Shown: one piece after another, positions 25,454-33,742 of the stretch
Numbering within the stretch: the stretch's first letter is position 1
How the letters are laid out: each line of letters begins with the position of its first letter
DNA from: Fundidesulfovibrio agrisoli
GTDB taxonomy: Bacteria > Desulfobacterota > Desulfovibrionia > Desulfovibrionales > Desulfovibrionaceae
DNA: 64,000 nucleotides
Reading direction: 5' to 3'
Assembly (NCBI RefSeq): GCF_022808715.1
Contig: NZ_JAKZKX010000014.1
Coordinates: forward strand, 33,437 to 97,436
The notes under the pieces: generated by a model
The model's input: the letters and a program-made list of their open reading frames with translations, nothing else
Database searches by the model: none
Told to the model about the DNA's origin: nothing
Program-made: the position numbers and the translations under genes

Positions 25454-26703
25454 CCCGAAACCTCACGCTGGCCGCCCTCTGGGCGGCCATGCTTTTTTCG
25501 CCCATGGGCTGCAAGCGCTACAGCGATGTGTCGCCTGAAACGGCCGCCGCGCCGGCCGCCTTCGAGCCTGGCCAGTTCCTGGACGCCCAGGGCGCGCCCC
25601 TGAGCTCCGGGGAACTGGGGGAGAAGGCCGCCGCCTCTGCCTATGTGCTCGTCGGCGAGAGCCACCCCTATCCCTGCGACCATCTGGCCCAGGCCCGCGT
25701 GCTCGAGGCCATGAGCCGGGCCGGAACGCCGCCCGTGGTGGGGCTGGAGATGGTCAGCCTGGACCGCCAGGACGTGCTGGACCGCTTCAACGCCGGGGAG
25801 ATCGGCGTTGACGGCCTGCCCGAAGCCCTGGACTGGGACAAGACCTGGGGCCACCCCTTCGAAGCCTACCGCCCCCTGTTCGATGCGGCCAGGAGCCTGG
25901 GCCTGCCGCTCTACGCCCTGAACGCCCCGCGCGACGTGGTCCGCAAGGCGGGCAAGGTGGGGCTCAAGGGTTTGAGCGCCGAAGAACGCCAAGGGCTCCC
26001 CGCCAAAATCATCCCCGTTTCCGAGGCCCAGAAGGCGGAGCTGCGCGAGATTTTCAACGCCCACCCCTTCGGCAAGCCCAAGGACGCCAGGGCCGCCTGG
26101 AAGAGCTTCCTGACCGTGCAGGCCCTCTGGGACACCACCATGGCCCAGCGCGCCACCCAGGCCCGCCGCATCTGGGACAGGCCCGTGGCCATCATGGCCG
26201 GGGGCGGGCATGTGGAGCGGGGCTGGGGCATCGCCGCCCGGCTCGCCGTGTTGGACCCCGCCGGGCCGAGGCTTCTGGTCATGCCCTGGCGGGGCGGCGG
26301 GCAGCCCGACCCCGCAGAGGCCCAAGTGTTCGCCTACTGCCCGGAGCCGCCCCGGCGACCGCGCATCGGCGTGGCCCTGGAGAGCGTCGATGGCGGGCTT
26401 TCGGTCACCGCGGTGGACCCGGGCTCCAAGGCCGAGGCCGCCGGAGTGCGCCCGGGCGACCTGCTGCTCAAGGCCCAGGGCGAGCGCCTCGCCACCGTCA
26501 AGGATCTGCACGCCGCGGCCATGCGCGCCCTGGAGCAGGGCGGCACCCTGGTGCTCGAGATCGGGCGGGACGGCGGCAGCGTGGAGATCGACATCCCCCT
26601 CGTCCAGCCCCAGCCGGGCCAGCAGCCGGGCCAGCAGCCGAACGGGCAGCCGGACGGGCCCCAGGATCAGCAGCAGGCCCAGCCTAACGCGCCGGGGTCC
26701 TGA
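25444..26703 (+). CDS. ChaN-family lipoprotein with C-terminal PDZ domain
   Basis: The 419-aa product starts at GTG 25444 (GAGG 9 nt upstream), giving a leader that ends at Cys24 ('SPMGC'), so it is probably lipidated. Residues ~60-300 form a ChaN/DUF399 domain: 'VLVGESHPYPCDH' and 'VVGLEMVSLDRQDVL' carry the conserved Glu/His residues, and 'MAGGGHVERGWGIAARL' closes the domain. Campylobacter ChaN binds haem. Residues ~315-395 form a PDZ domain ('AVDPGSKAEAAGVRPGDLLLKA'). The tail is a Gln/Pro/Gly repeat. The PDZ addition suggests peptide binding or membrane quality control; this is inference. Confidence 0.8.
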   Translation: MGLARNLTLAALWAAMLFSPMGCKRYSDVSPETAAAPAAFEPGQFLDAQGAPLSSGELGEKAAASAYVLVGESHPYPCDHLAQARVLEAMSRAGTPPVVGLEMVSLDRQDVLDRFNAGEIGVDGLPEALDWDKTWGHPFEAYRPLFDAARSLGLPLYALNAPRDVVRKAGKVGLKGLSAEERQGLPAKIIPVSEAQKAELREIFNAHPFGKPKDARAAWKSFLTVQALWDTTMAQRATQARRIWDRPVAIMAGGGHVERGWGIAARLAVLDPAGPRLLVMPWRGGGQPDPAEAQVFAYCPEPPRRPRIGVALESVDGGLSVTAVDPGSKAEAAGVRPGDLLLKAQGERLATVKDLHAAAMRALEQGGTLVLEIGRDGGSVEIDIPLVQPQPGQQPGQQPNGQPDGPQDQQQAQPNAPGS

Positions 26704-27518
26704 TGCCCGAACTTCCCGAGGTTGAAACCATCGCCAGGGGGCTCGACCCCCTGCTGCGCGGCGCCGTGCTGGAGGGGCTCACCGTGCTGGACCGCCGGGC
26801 CTTTCCCGGCGACGGCAAGGCCTTCCTGCGCGAGCTTGGGGGCAGGCGCATCGAGGCCGTCTCCCGCCGGGGCAAGCTCTGCCTCCTTGAGATGGAGGGC
26901 GGCGGGCGAATCGCCTTCCACCTGCGCATGACCGGGCGGCTCTACGTGCCGGAGCCCGGAACCCCGCACGAACGGCACCTGCGCCTCATCCTGCATCTGG
27001 CGGACGGGCGCGCCCTGCACTTCTCCGACACGCGGCGCTTCGGCACCTGCCACGGGTTCGGGCCGGGCGGCATCGAGAAGTGGGACTTCTACGCATCCCT
27101 GGGCCCCGAGCCCCTGACCCTCACAGACGAAGGCTTCGATGCGGCCCTGGGCGGGAGCAAAGGCAACATCAAGGCCTTGCTGCTGAACCAGCACGTCGTG
27201 GCGGGCATCGGCAACATCTACGCGGACGAGGCCCTGTTCCTGGCCGGGATCAGGCCCCAGGCCCGGGCGGACCTGCTGGATGCCCCCAGGCGCAAGGCCC
27301 TGCTGGCCGCCCTCAAGGACGTCCTCTCCCGCGCCATCGCGGCCGGGGGCAGCACCATCAGGGACTACCGCACCGCCCACGGCGTGGAGGGAGCCTTCCA
27401 GTGGGATTTCAAGGTGTACGGCCGCGCCGGGCAGCCCTGCGCCGTCTGCGGAGCCAAACTCGAAGGCGACCGCGTGGCCGGGCGCGCCACAGTTTTCTGC
27501 CCCGTCTGCCAGCTCTGA
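26703..27518 (+). CDS. mutM: Formamidopyrimidine-DNA glycosylase MutM (Fpg)
   Basis: The 271-aa base-excision repair enzyme removes 8-oxoguanine and formamidopyrimidines. It starts with 'MPELPEVETIARGL', where Pro1 is the catalytic nucleophile after Met removal. It contains 'KGNIKALLLNQHVVAGIGNIYADEAL' (helix-two-turn-helix, near residue 155) and ends with the zinc finger 'CAVC...CPVC'. Start and stop of the preceding gene overlap by one base (TGATG), so expression is coupled. Length is normal. Confidence 0.95.
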   Translation: MPELPEVETIARGLDPLLRGAVLEGLTVLDRRAFPGDGKAFLRELGGRRIEAVSRRGKLCLLEMEGGGRIAFHLRMTGRLYVPEPGTPHERHLRLILHLADGRALHFSDTRRFGTCHGFGPGGIEKWDFYASLGPEPLTLTDEGFDAALGGSKGNIKALLLNQHVVAGIGNIYADEALFLAGIRPQARADLLDAPRRKALLAALKDVLSRAIAAGGSTIRDYRTAHGVEGAFQWDFKVYGRAGQPCAVCGAKLEGDRVAGRATVFCPVCQL

Positions 27519-27645
27519 TTTGCCGTTACATGAATTATTCTTCACAATTGGATTCATCAGGGATGCTTGCCCAGGCCTGCCTAAGGGGCTAGTGTCCGGC
27601 CTGCGGCACGAAGCCGCGGCAACCAATTGGATAGCGGACGTACCA

Positions 27646-28605
27646 ATGCGCCGAATCAACTGCATATTCATTACACTCATCATCATGGTCCTGGCCTGCG
27701 GCGTCACCGGAGTCTCGGCTAAGAACGACCCGAACACCGCCGCCACCAAATCCGGCAGCAAGGCCTCGACATCCGGGGCGAAGCCGGCGGACAAGGCTTC
27801 CTCGAAGGATTCCAAGGCTGGAGCCAAGCCCTCCCCCAAGGACGCGAAGGCCCCCGCGAAAGCCGCCTCGAAGGACGGCAAGAGCTCCTCGAAGGACTCT
27901 AAGAACTCTGCGAAGGATGCCAAGTCCTCCGGCTCCAAGAGTTCCAAGGGCCACGACACCGGCAAGTCCAAGTCCGGCAAGTCCAAGAAGGAGTCCAAGC
28001 GGCACAAGCATCCGGCGGTGGTGCAGTCCAACGCCGAGGCCGTGCGTAACGCCGAGGAGGCCATGCGCACCACGGATGGCAAGGCCCCCGCGGCAGCCGC
28101 TGCGGCGGCCACTGCGGCAGCCTCCGGGCAGCAGGCCCAGCAGGCCTCAGGCCCCGCGCAGGACGCCTACGAGAAGGGCATGGAGCTTGGCCGCCAGAAC
28201 AACTACGCCCAGGCCGTGGACAAGTTCGACGCCGCAATCAAGCTTGACCCCAAGAACGCCAGTTATTACGCCGGGCGCGGGCACGCCAACTTCATGCTCA
28301 ACAATCTGGACAAGGCCCTGGACGACTACAACAAGTGCATCGCCATCAACTCGCAGGATACCCTGGCGATGATGATGCGCGGCCACACCTATTACAAGAT
28401 GGGCTCCTTCTCCAAGGCCATCGACGAATACGACAGGGCCATCAAGCTGGGTTACACCGACGCCGAGGTATACAAGGGGCGCGGGGCTGCTTATCTGAAG
28501 CTCAACCAGCCCGTCAAAATGTGCCCGGACCTCAAGACGGCCTGCGAGAAGGGCGACTGCGAAATGTGGGAAAACGCCAGAAAAAGCGGCGTCTGTTCGG
28601 AATAG
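27646..28605 (+). CDS. Secreted TPR protein with Lys/Ser/Ala-rich low-complexity region
   Basis: The 319-aa protein has a signal peptide (residues 1-25, ending 'GVSA'). A basic region of about 100 residues follows, made of irregular repeats of SKDSK, PKDAK and AKAASKDGK. An Ala/Gln-rich linker leads to three to four tetratricopeptide repeats (from residue ~168: 'AYEKGMELGRQNNYAQAVDKF', then copies every 34 residues) and a Cys pair near the end ('CEKGDC'). TPRs bind proteins; the basic part could bind peptidoglycan, LPS or polyanions. The start ATG 27646 is fixed by the leader. No close functional relative recognised. Confidence 0.78.
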   Translation: MRRINCIFITLIIMVLACGVTGVSAKNDPNTAATKSGSKASTSGAKPADKASSKDSKAGAKPSPKDAKAPAKAASKDGKSSSKDSKNSAKDAKSSGSKSSKGHDTGKSKSGKSKKESKRHKHPAVVQSNAEAVRNAEEAMRTTDGKAPAAAAAAATAAASGQQAQQASGPAQDAYEKGMELGRQNNYAQAVDKFDAAIKLDPKNASYYAGRGHANFMLNNLDKALDDYNKCIAINSQDTLAMMMRGHTYYKMGSFSKAIDEYDRAIKLGYTDAEVYKGRGAAYLKLNQPVKMCPDLKTACEKGDCEMWENARKSGVCSE

Positions 28606-28632
28606 CCTGCCAAAGCCAGGAGTGACGGTTCA

Positions 28633-28659
28633 GGCGCGGGCTGTTCTCGCGCCTTTTTT
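28633..28659 (+). terminator. Terminator after the TPR gene
   Basis: GGCGCG (28633-28638) pairs with CGCGCC (28648-28653), followed by TTTTTT. Confidence 0.8.
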
Positions 28660-28739
28660 CTTCCCCGGCCGGGCCCGGGGGTGCGCCGCAGGGGCCGGGC
28701 CCGGAAGGGACGGCGGCTGCGGCCGGGAAGGGTAACAAC

Positions 28740-28889
28740 GTGAGTGTTTACGTATTCTGGGGGGTGGTCATCCTGCTCTGCTTCTACCTGGGGGCCAGGC
28801 TGACGTTCCAGACCCGGGAAAAGAAGAAGAGCATGCTCGGCATCAACTTCGAGAAGGCCAAACAGCGGGAGGCCAAGAAGCGGGCCTGA
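28740..28889 (+). CDS. Small single-span membrane protein (49 aa)
   Basis: GTG 28740 to TGA 28889 encodes an N-terminal hydrophobic span ('VYVFWGVVILLCFYLGARL') followed by a strongly basic, charged tail (REKKK, then FEKAKQREAKKR). GGGAAGGG lies about 8 nt ahead of the GTG, and terminators bound it on both sides, so it looks like its own transcription unit. It is too short for usual gene finders. The N-out/C-in topology predicted from the charges would leave the basic tail in the cytoplasm. Function unknown. Confidence 0.6.
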   Translation: MSVYVFWGVVILLCFYLGARLTFQTREKKKSMLGINFEKAKQREAKKRA

Positions 28890-28940
28890 GCCGCGCCTGC
28901 GCCCTCTCTTTGCCCGGCCTCGGCCACCTCGGACGACAAC

Positions 28941-28970
28941 GCGGCGACCCGCCCGGGCCGCCGCTTTTTT
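28941..28970 (+). terminator. Terminator after the 49-aa gene
   Basis: GCGGCG and CGCCGC (28959-28964) enclose a GC-rich loop that can pair further (CCCGCCCGGG), followed by TTTTTT. Confidence 0.75.
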
Positions 28971-29085
28971 ATTCATCCGAATTAGGCAGGCAGGCCTCCG
29001 GCCCAACGCGATGTTGACCCAACCCCCGCCGTGGGCTAGGCGAGGCGGGATACGAAACACCCAACCCCCCGGAGTGACAGCAGCA

Positions 29086-29706
29086 ATGACCGGCGCCTTC
29101 GCGAACACGGCGGATATCGTCCTGGCCTCGGCTTCACCCAGACGCAAGGAGCTGCTGGCCTCGACAGGCGTCGACTTCGACGTGGTTGTCTCCGCCGTGG
29201 AGGAGCCCGCGCCGGACGAAGGGGAGACCCCTGGCGGCTACGCCCTGCGGCTGGCCTGCCTCAAGGCGCGCGACGTGGCCCGGAACAGGCCGGGCGCATT
29301 CGTGCTGGGCGCCGACACCGTGGTTGCCGTGGGGGAGCACATCCTGGGCAAGCCAGTGGACAAGGACGACGCCGCGCGCATGATCGGCCTGCTCGCCGGG
29401 CGCGAGCACACCGTGGTCACGGCCTGCTGCCTGCTTGGCCCCGACGGCGAGGCCGTCTGGGCCGAACCCGTGAGCACCCTGGTGCGCTTCGGCCCGCTCA
29501 CGCCCCAGACCATCGCCTCCTACGCGGCCACGGGCGAATCCCTGGACAAGGCCGGGGGCTACGCCATCCAAGGGCTGGGCGGGTTCATGATCGAATCCAT
29601 CGACGGGTCCTACTCCAACGTGGTGGGCCTGCCCCTGTCCGAGACGGTGCACGCCCTGGCCCTGGCCGGGGCCATCTGCCCGCGCCGCACCTGCGGCCAG
29701 GACTGA
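29086..29706 (+). CDS. Maf-family nucleotide pyrophosphatase
   Basis: The 206-aa Maf/HAM1-type NTP pyrophosphatase hydrolyses non-canonical or regulatory nucleotides. Motifs: 'VLASASPRRKELL' (residues ~12-24), 'GADTVVAV' (catalytic Asp, near 76) and 'DKAGGYAIQGLGGFMI' with 'GSYSNVVGLPL', the pattern of the dTTP/UTP-acting YhdE branch rather than YceF. ATG 29086 has GGAG 11 nt upstream; an upstream ATG at 29011 would add 25 residues not found in the family. It is followed after 10 nt by a membrane protein gene and pgpA. Confidence 0.88.
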   Translation: MTGAFANTADIVLASASPRRKELLASTGVDFDVVVSAVEEPAPDEGETPGGYALRLACLKARDVARNRPGAFVLGADTVVAVGEHILGKPVDKDDAARMIGLLAGREHTVVTACCLLGPDGEAVWAEPVSTLVRFGPLTPQTIASYAATGESLDKAGGYAIQGLGGFMIESIDGSYSNVVGLPLSETVHALALAGAICPRRTCGQD

Positions 29707-29716
29707 TCCCCGCCGC

Positions 29717-31030
29717 ATGAGCGCCGATCCGTCCTCCGCCGCCCGCCTGTCGCCCCCGGAGGGGCTTTCCGGTCTGGTGCAGGCCCTGGCCTTCAACGCC
29801 TGCCTGATCGCGGCGCTGGCCACCGTCGCCCTCTCGATCTACGGCAAGGACCGCTTCTGGCCTCCCCTCAAGGGCGACGGCGTGGGCTACTACGCCTATC
29901 TGCCCTCGCTGCTGCTGGATCGCGATCCGGCAATGCGCGCCTTCACCTCCAGGCTGGACCCCCAGCGCCTCGAGGAGTACGGCCTGCTGCCCAATCCCGC
30001 CGGAAACGGCCATTACACCAAGTACCCCCTGGGCACGGCCCTGCTCATGCTGCCCGGCTTCCTGGCCGCGAGCCTGCTGGCCTGGTTGGGCGGCAGGCCC
30101 CTGGACGGCCTGAGCGCCCCCTACATGCACATGCTCATCTGGTCCGCCGCGCTCTACGCCTGGGCGGGCATGAACCTGCTCTTCGCGGCGCTCAGGCGGC
30201 GCTACGGCCCCGTGGCGGCCTTCACAGCCTGTCTGGCCTGCCTGCTGGGCACCAACTTCCTGTTCTACGCCGCCTATTTCGTGAGCATGTCCCACGTGTA
30301 TTCGTTCTTTCTGGTGGCGCTGCTGCTCTGGCTGCTCACCTGCAAGGGCGCGGCGTCGCTGCCGGCCATCGGCCTGACCCTGGGGCTCGCGGCCGTGACC
30401 AGGCCCACCAACATCACGGTGGCCATCCTGCTCGCGCCAATGCTCTGGGGCCAGTTCGGCCAGGTGCTGCGCCGGCCGGGCAGGCTGGCGCTGGCCGCCG
30501 CGCTGTCCGCGGCCCCGGTCATCCTGCAGATGGCCTACTGGAAGCTGGCCTGCGGCTCCTTCCTGTTCTACTCCTACAGCCACGAAACCTTCGACTTCCT
30601 GCACCCCCACCTGGCGGAGGTGCTCTGGAGCCTGCATCGGGGCCTGTTCGTGTTCAGCCCGGTGCTGGCCTTCGCCCTGCTGGGCCACCTGCTGGGCCTC
30701 AGGCGCGACGCCTTCTTCTGCGCCTGCTGCCTGGCCCTGTTCGCGTGCAACGCATGGATCATCGCCTCCTGGCACGACTGGACCTACGGCTACGCCTTCG
30801 GCATGCGCCCGTTCGTGGAGTTCCTGCCCGTGTTCGCGGCGGGCATCGCCGCCTTCGTGCAGGCCGTGGCCGCCACGCAGTGGCTCTACCTGAGCCTCTT
30901 CATCATGGCGGCCATGTGCTACTACACCCTGTCGCTTATGATCGTGGGCATCTACGACATCCTGAACCTGCACGGCTTCACCCTGATCGACTTCCTGCTC
31001 ACCTTCATCCAGATATGGTATTGGCGCTGA
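29717..31030 (+). CDS. Polytopic membrane protein, GT-C-like
   Basis: The 437-aa protein has about ten predicted membrane segments. The first extracytoplasmic loop holds 'LKGDGVGYYAYLPSLLLDRD' (residues ~53-72), where acidic residues follow TM1 as in GT-C glycosyltransferases (PMT/ArnT type) that use polyprenyl-phosphate sugars. It sits 10 nt behind maf and 43 nt ahead of pgpA. Transfer of a sugar to a lipid or cell-wall polymer is plausible, but I do not recognise the exact family; similar proteins are usually annotated as hypothetical. Confidence 0.6.
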   Translation: MSADPSSAARLSPPEGLSGLVQALAFNACLIAALATVALSIYGKDRFWPPLKGDGVGYYAYLPSLLLDRDPAMRAFTSRLDPQRLEEYGLLPNPAGNGHYTKYPLGTALLMLPGFLAASLLAWLGGRPLDGLSAPYMHMLIWSAALYAWAGMNLLFAALRRRYGPVAAFTACLACLLGTNFLFYAAYFVSMSHVYSFFLVALLLWLLTCKGAASLPAIGLTLGLAAVTRPTNITVAILLAPMLWGQFGQVLRRPGRLALAAALSAAPVILQMAYWKLACGSFLFYSYSHETFDFLHPHLAEVLWSLHRGLFVFSPVLAFALLGHLLGLRRDAFFCACCLALFACNAWIIASWHDWTYGYAFGMRPFVEFLPVFAAGIAAFVQAVAATQWLYLSLFIMAAMCYYTLSLMIVGIYDILNLHGFTLIDFLLTFIQIWYWR

Positions 31031-31073
31031 GCCCCCACCCCGCCAGCCCCACCAGCCCCGAGGAGAGAACACC

Positions 31074-31538
31074 ATGAGCTTCACCGAACGCACCGCCTTC
31101 GCCTTCGCCTCCCTCGGCCCTTTGGGCCGCATGCCTGCCTCGGGCACTGTGGGCTCCCTGGCGGCCATGCTCGCCGCGCCCTGGCTGTTCCTGGACGCCT
31201 CCTTCGCGGCCAGGCTGTGCATCCTGGCCCTGGTGTTCCTTGGCGGCGGCCTGGCCTGCGACGTGGTCGAGCGCGTCACCTGCCGCAAGGACCCCGGCCT
31301 CTGCATCATCGACGAGGTGCTCGGGCAGTGGCTCGCCTACCTGTGCTTCCCGGCTTTGAGCGTGCGTCAGCTGGTGCTGGGCTTCGTACTGTTCCGCATC
31401 TTCGACATCGCCAAGCCCTGGCCGGTGCGGGCCTCGGAAAGCTGGCTCCCCGGCGGCTTCGGCGTGATGCTCGACGACGCCCTGGCCGGTGTGTATGCCG
31501 CCATGTGCCTCGGGGTTCTGGTCCGGCTGGGCGTTTGA
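31074..31538 (+). CDS. pgpA: Phosphatidylglycerophosphatase A
   Basis: The 154-aa integral membrane phosphatase dephosphorylates phosphatidylglycerol phosphate in phospholipid synthesis. Family features: 'GRMPASGTVGSLAAML' near residue 17, the acidic 'CIIDEVLGQWLAYL' near 80 (metal-binding D and E) and 'FRIFDIAKPWPV' near 107. Four membrane segments. GGAGAG lies 7 nt before the ATG. It is the last gene of the maf-membrane protein-pgpA group. Confidence 0.9.
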   Translation: MSFTERTAFAFASLGPLGRMPASGTVGSLAAMLAAPWLFLDASFAARLCILALVFLGGGLACDVVERVTCRKDPGLCIIDEVLGQWLAYLCFPALSVRQLVLGFVLFRIFDIAKPWPVRASESWLPGGFGVMLDDALAGVYAAMCLGVLVRLGV

Positions 31539-31774
31539 AAACACCGTGAACAGATTTTAACAGTTTTTTTTGCCTTCCCGGCCGGGTGCCCCGCCTGGCC
31601 GGTCCCGCCTCGTCATCATGCGAGGCCGCCCTCAATTTCCCCCACGATAATAGTCTGTTGCCAGCCAAATGCGGCTTCGGCGCATCGGCTTGCACCCCAC
31701 CTCCCGCGAGTCAATCTGACCCACTTCAAAAATGTAGGACTTACCCTTTTGTCATGCCTGTGTCCTTATGACTC

Positions 31775-31801
31775 TTATGCCAGAGGTGGCATAAATTGAC
31801 A
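31775..31801 (+). promoter_or_regulatory. Perfect dyad next to a TTGACA box upstream of aor
   Basis: TTATGCCA (31775-31782), four nt GAGG, TGGCATAA (31787-31794) form a perfect 8-bp dyad; TTGACA follows at 31796-31801. The arrangement looks like an operator overlapping the -35 box. No -10 element with ideal 17-nt spacing is visible (TATGTA lies at 14 nt). A tungsten- or molybdenum-responsive regulator would make sense for this gene, but the protein binding here is unknown. Confidence 0.5.
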
Positions 31802-31855
31802 GAATAATTAAACTTTATGTAGCTGCGCCCTTAGATGAGCTGTTCCTTCTTCCCC

Positions 31856-31889
31856 GTTGCGGAACCAGGAGCAGACCCGGTTCCTCAAC
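31856..31889 (+). promoter_or_regulatory. Stem-loop in the aor 5' leader
   Basis: GTTG-C-GGAACC (31856-31866) pairs with GGTTCC-T-CAAC (31879-31889) around a 12-nt loop, leaving one internal mismatch. It ends 31 nt before the aor start and 18 nt before its GGAGG. There is no T tract, so it is not a terminator; it could stabilise the mRNA or control translation. Confidence 0.4.
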
Positions 31890-31920
31890 GAGAAACCCCA
31901 TAAAACCGGAGGGAAGCCGC

Positions 31921-33648
31921 ATGTCCCGTCTTCTGCGTATCGACACCAGCAAACAGACCTACTCCTTTGATCCCATGGGCGCCTACGAAGGCCTCGGCGG
32001 CCGCGCGCTCAGCTCGCGCCTTGTCAGCCGCGAGGTTCCGCCCACCTGCCACCCCCTGGGCGCGAAGAACAAGCTGGTTCTGGCCACCGGCATGGTCACC
32101 GGCCGTCCGGCCGGCTCCTCGGGCCGCCTCTCCGTGGGCGCCAAGTCCCCCCTGACCGGGGGCATCAAGGAATCCAACGTGGGCGGTTCCTTCGCACAGC
32201 GTTTGGCCCGGCTGGATCTGATGGGCGTGGTGCTCGAGGGCAAGCCCGAAGCGGGCTCCGCCCCGGTGACCATCATCATCGGCAAGAACGACGTGACCTT
32301 CGAGGACGCCTCCGACCTGCGCTACCTGGGCACCTATGAAACCGTGAAGCGCCTGATGGCCAAACACGGCGAGAAGGCCTCCGTGCTGTGCGTCGGGCCC
32401 GCGGGCGACACCTGCCGCCAGAACGCCTCTATCCAGGTCGCCGACCCCAACGGGCGTCCGGCCCGCGCCGCCGGTCGTGGCGGCATGGGCGCCGTCATGG
32501 GCTCCAAGGGCGTCAAGGCCGTGGTGATCGTCGAATCCGGCTCGAGCCCCGCCATCGCCGACAAGGACGCCTTCAAGGCCGCGGCCAAGCGCTGGGTCGA
32601 GATCATCAAGGGCCACCCCGTCACCGCCGAAGCCCTGCCCAACCTGGGCACCGCCGTGCTTGTGAACATCCTCAACGAGGCGGGCGGCCTGCCCACCAAG
32701 AACTTCCGCTCCGGCCGCTTCGACAACGCGGGCGACATCAGCGGCGAGAAGATCGCCGAGCTCATCAAGGCGCGCGGCGGCGAAGTGAAGGAAGGCTGCC
32801 ACGCGGGCTGCATCATCCAGTGCTCCCAGGCCTTCCACGACAAGGAAGGCAAGTACCTCACCAGCGGCTTCGAATATGAGACCGTCTGGGGCTTCGGCTC
32901 CAACATCCTGGTGAAGGACATCGACGACATCGCCATGCTCGACCGTCTCTGCGACGACCTGGGCCTGGACACCATCGAGACCGCCAACGCCATGGCTATG
33001 GCCATGGAAGCCGGGCTGGTGGCCTGGGGCGACGGCAAGGGCGCCATCGAGCTGCTCAAGAGCGTCTACGATCCCAAGAGCCCCATGGGCCGCATCATCG
33101 GCGGCGGCACCAACTACGTGGCCCAGGCCTACGGCATCGACCGCGTGCCCGTGGTCAAGAACCAGGCCATGCCCGCCTACGACCCGCGCGCCGTCAAGGG
33201 CGTGGGCATCACCTACGCCACCACCCCCATGGGCGCCGACCACACCGCCGGCTACTCCGTGGCCCAGAACATCCTGGGCGTGGGCGGCAACGTCAACCCG
33301 CTGACCAAGGACGGCCAGGTCGAGCTCTCCAAGGCCCTGCAGATCGCCACGGCGGCCATCGACGCCAGCGGCTTCTGCCTGTTCGTGGCCTTCGCCGTGC
33401 TGGACACCCCCGACGGCGTGGAGTGCATGTCCAACATGATCCAGGCCGCCTACGGCAAGCCCTTCACCGCGGACGACTTCATCAACCTGGGCAAGTCCAT
33501 CCTGAAGGACGAGTTCGCCTTCAACGCGGCCGCGGGCTTCACTGCCGCCCACGACCAGCTGCCCGAGTTCATGTCCGAGACCCTGCCTCCCCACAACGTC
33601 ACCTGGGACTTCACCACCGAGGAGATGCAGGCCGTCAAGGCTGTCTAA
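31921..33648 (+). CDS. aor: Aldehyde:ferredoxin oxidoreductase (tungsten pterin type)
   Basis: The 575-aa enzyme of the AOR family oxidises aldehydes to acids with ferredoxin, using a bis-pterin tungsten centre and one [4Fe-4S] cluster. The N-terminal domain holds 'TGRPAGSSGRLSVGAKSPLTGG'-type pterin-binding sequence (quoted in two parts: TGRPAGSSGR, KSPLTGGIKESN) and 'GRGGMGAVMGSKG' near residue 188. The cluster Cys are in 'CHAGCIIQC' near 297 with a distal 'GFCLF' near 485. GGAGG precedes the ATG. MoaD-like and ThiF-like genes follow, as in other AOR loci, probably supplying the dithiolene sulfur. Metal choice (W or Mo) is inferred from the family. Confidence 0.92.
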   Translation: MSRLLRIDTSKQTYSFDPMGAYEGLGGRALSSRLVSREVPPTCHPLGAKNKLVLATGMVTGRPAGSSGRLSVGAKSPLTGGIKESNVGGSFAQRLARLDLMGVVLEGKPEAGSAPVTIIIGKNDVTFEDASDLRYLGTYETVKRLMAKHGEKASVLCVGPAGDTCRQNASIQVADPNGRPARAAGRGGMGAVMGSKGVKAVVIVESGSSPAIADKDAFKAAAKRWVEIIKGHPVTAEALPNLGTAVLVNILNEAGGLPTKNFRSGRFDNAGDISGEKIAELIKARGGEVKEGCHAGCIIQCSQAFHDKEGKYLTSGFEYETVWGFGSNILVKDIDDIAMLDRLCDDLGLDTIETANAMAMAMEAGLVAWGDGKGAIELLKSVYDPKSPMGRIIGGGTNYVAQAYGIDRVPVVKNQAMPAYDPRAVKGVGITYATTPMGADHTAGYSVAQNILGVGGNVNPLTKDGQVELSKALQIATAAIDASGFCLFVAFAVLDTPDGVECMSNMIQAAYGKPFTADDFINLGKSILKDEFAFNAAAGFTAAHDQLPEFMSETLPPHNVTWDFTTEEMQAVKAV

Positions 33649-33660
33649 GCCAATCCTTTA

Positions 33661-33696
33661 CTCCTGGGGCGCCCAACGTGTAGGGTGCCCCAGGAG
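33661..33696 (+). terminator. Strong hairpin after aor
   Basis: A 14-nt arm CTCCTGGGGCGCCC pairs with GGGTGCCCCAGGAG (one G-T pair) around an 8-nt loop. No T tract follows, so it may act as an mRNA-stabilising or partial-termination structure that sets aor above the downstream genes. Confidence 0.5.
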
Positions 33697-33710
33697 CCCC
33701 AATCACAACC

Positions 33711-33730
33711 GGGCGGGCCAAGGCCCGCCC
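33711..33730 (+). promoter_or_regulatory. GC hairpin immediately before the MoaD-like gene
   Basis: GGGCGGGCC-AA-GGCCCGCCC lies 12 nt before the ATG at 33743, where a Shine-Dalgarno would be expected; none is seen. Folding would hinder initiation, so translation may be limited or coupled. Confidence 0.4.
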
Positions 33731-33742
33731 ACCACGAACGCC

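Noticed and set aside
31539..31920. Possible molybdenum/tungsten cofactor riboswitch ahead of aor
   Set aside because: Only one simple stem-loop is visible; the multi-helix core of the Moco RNA could not be matched by eye.
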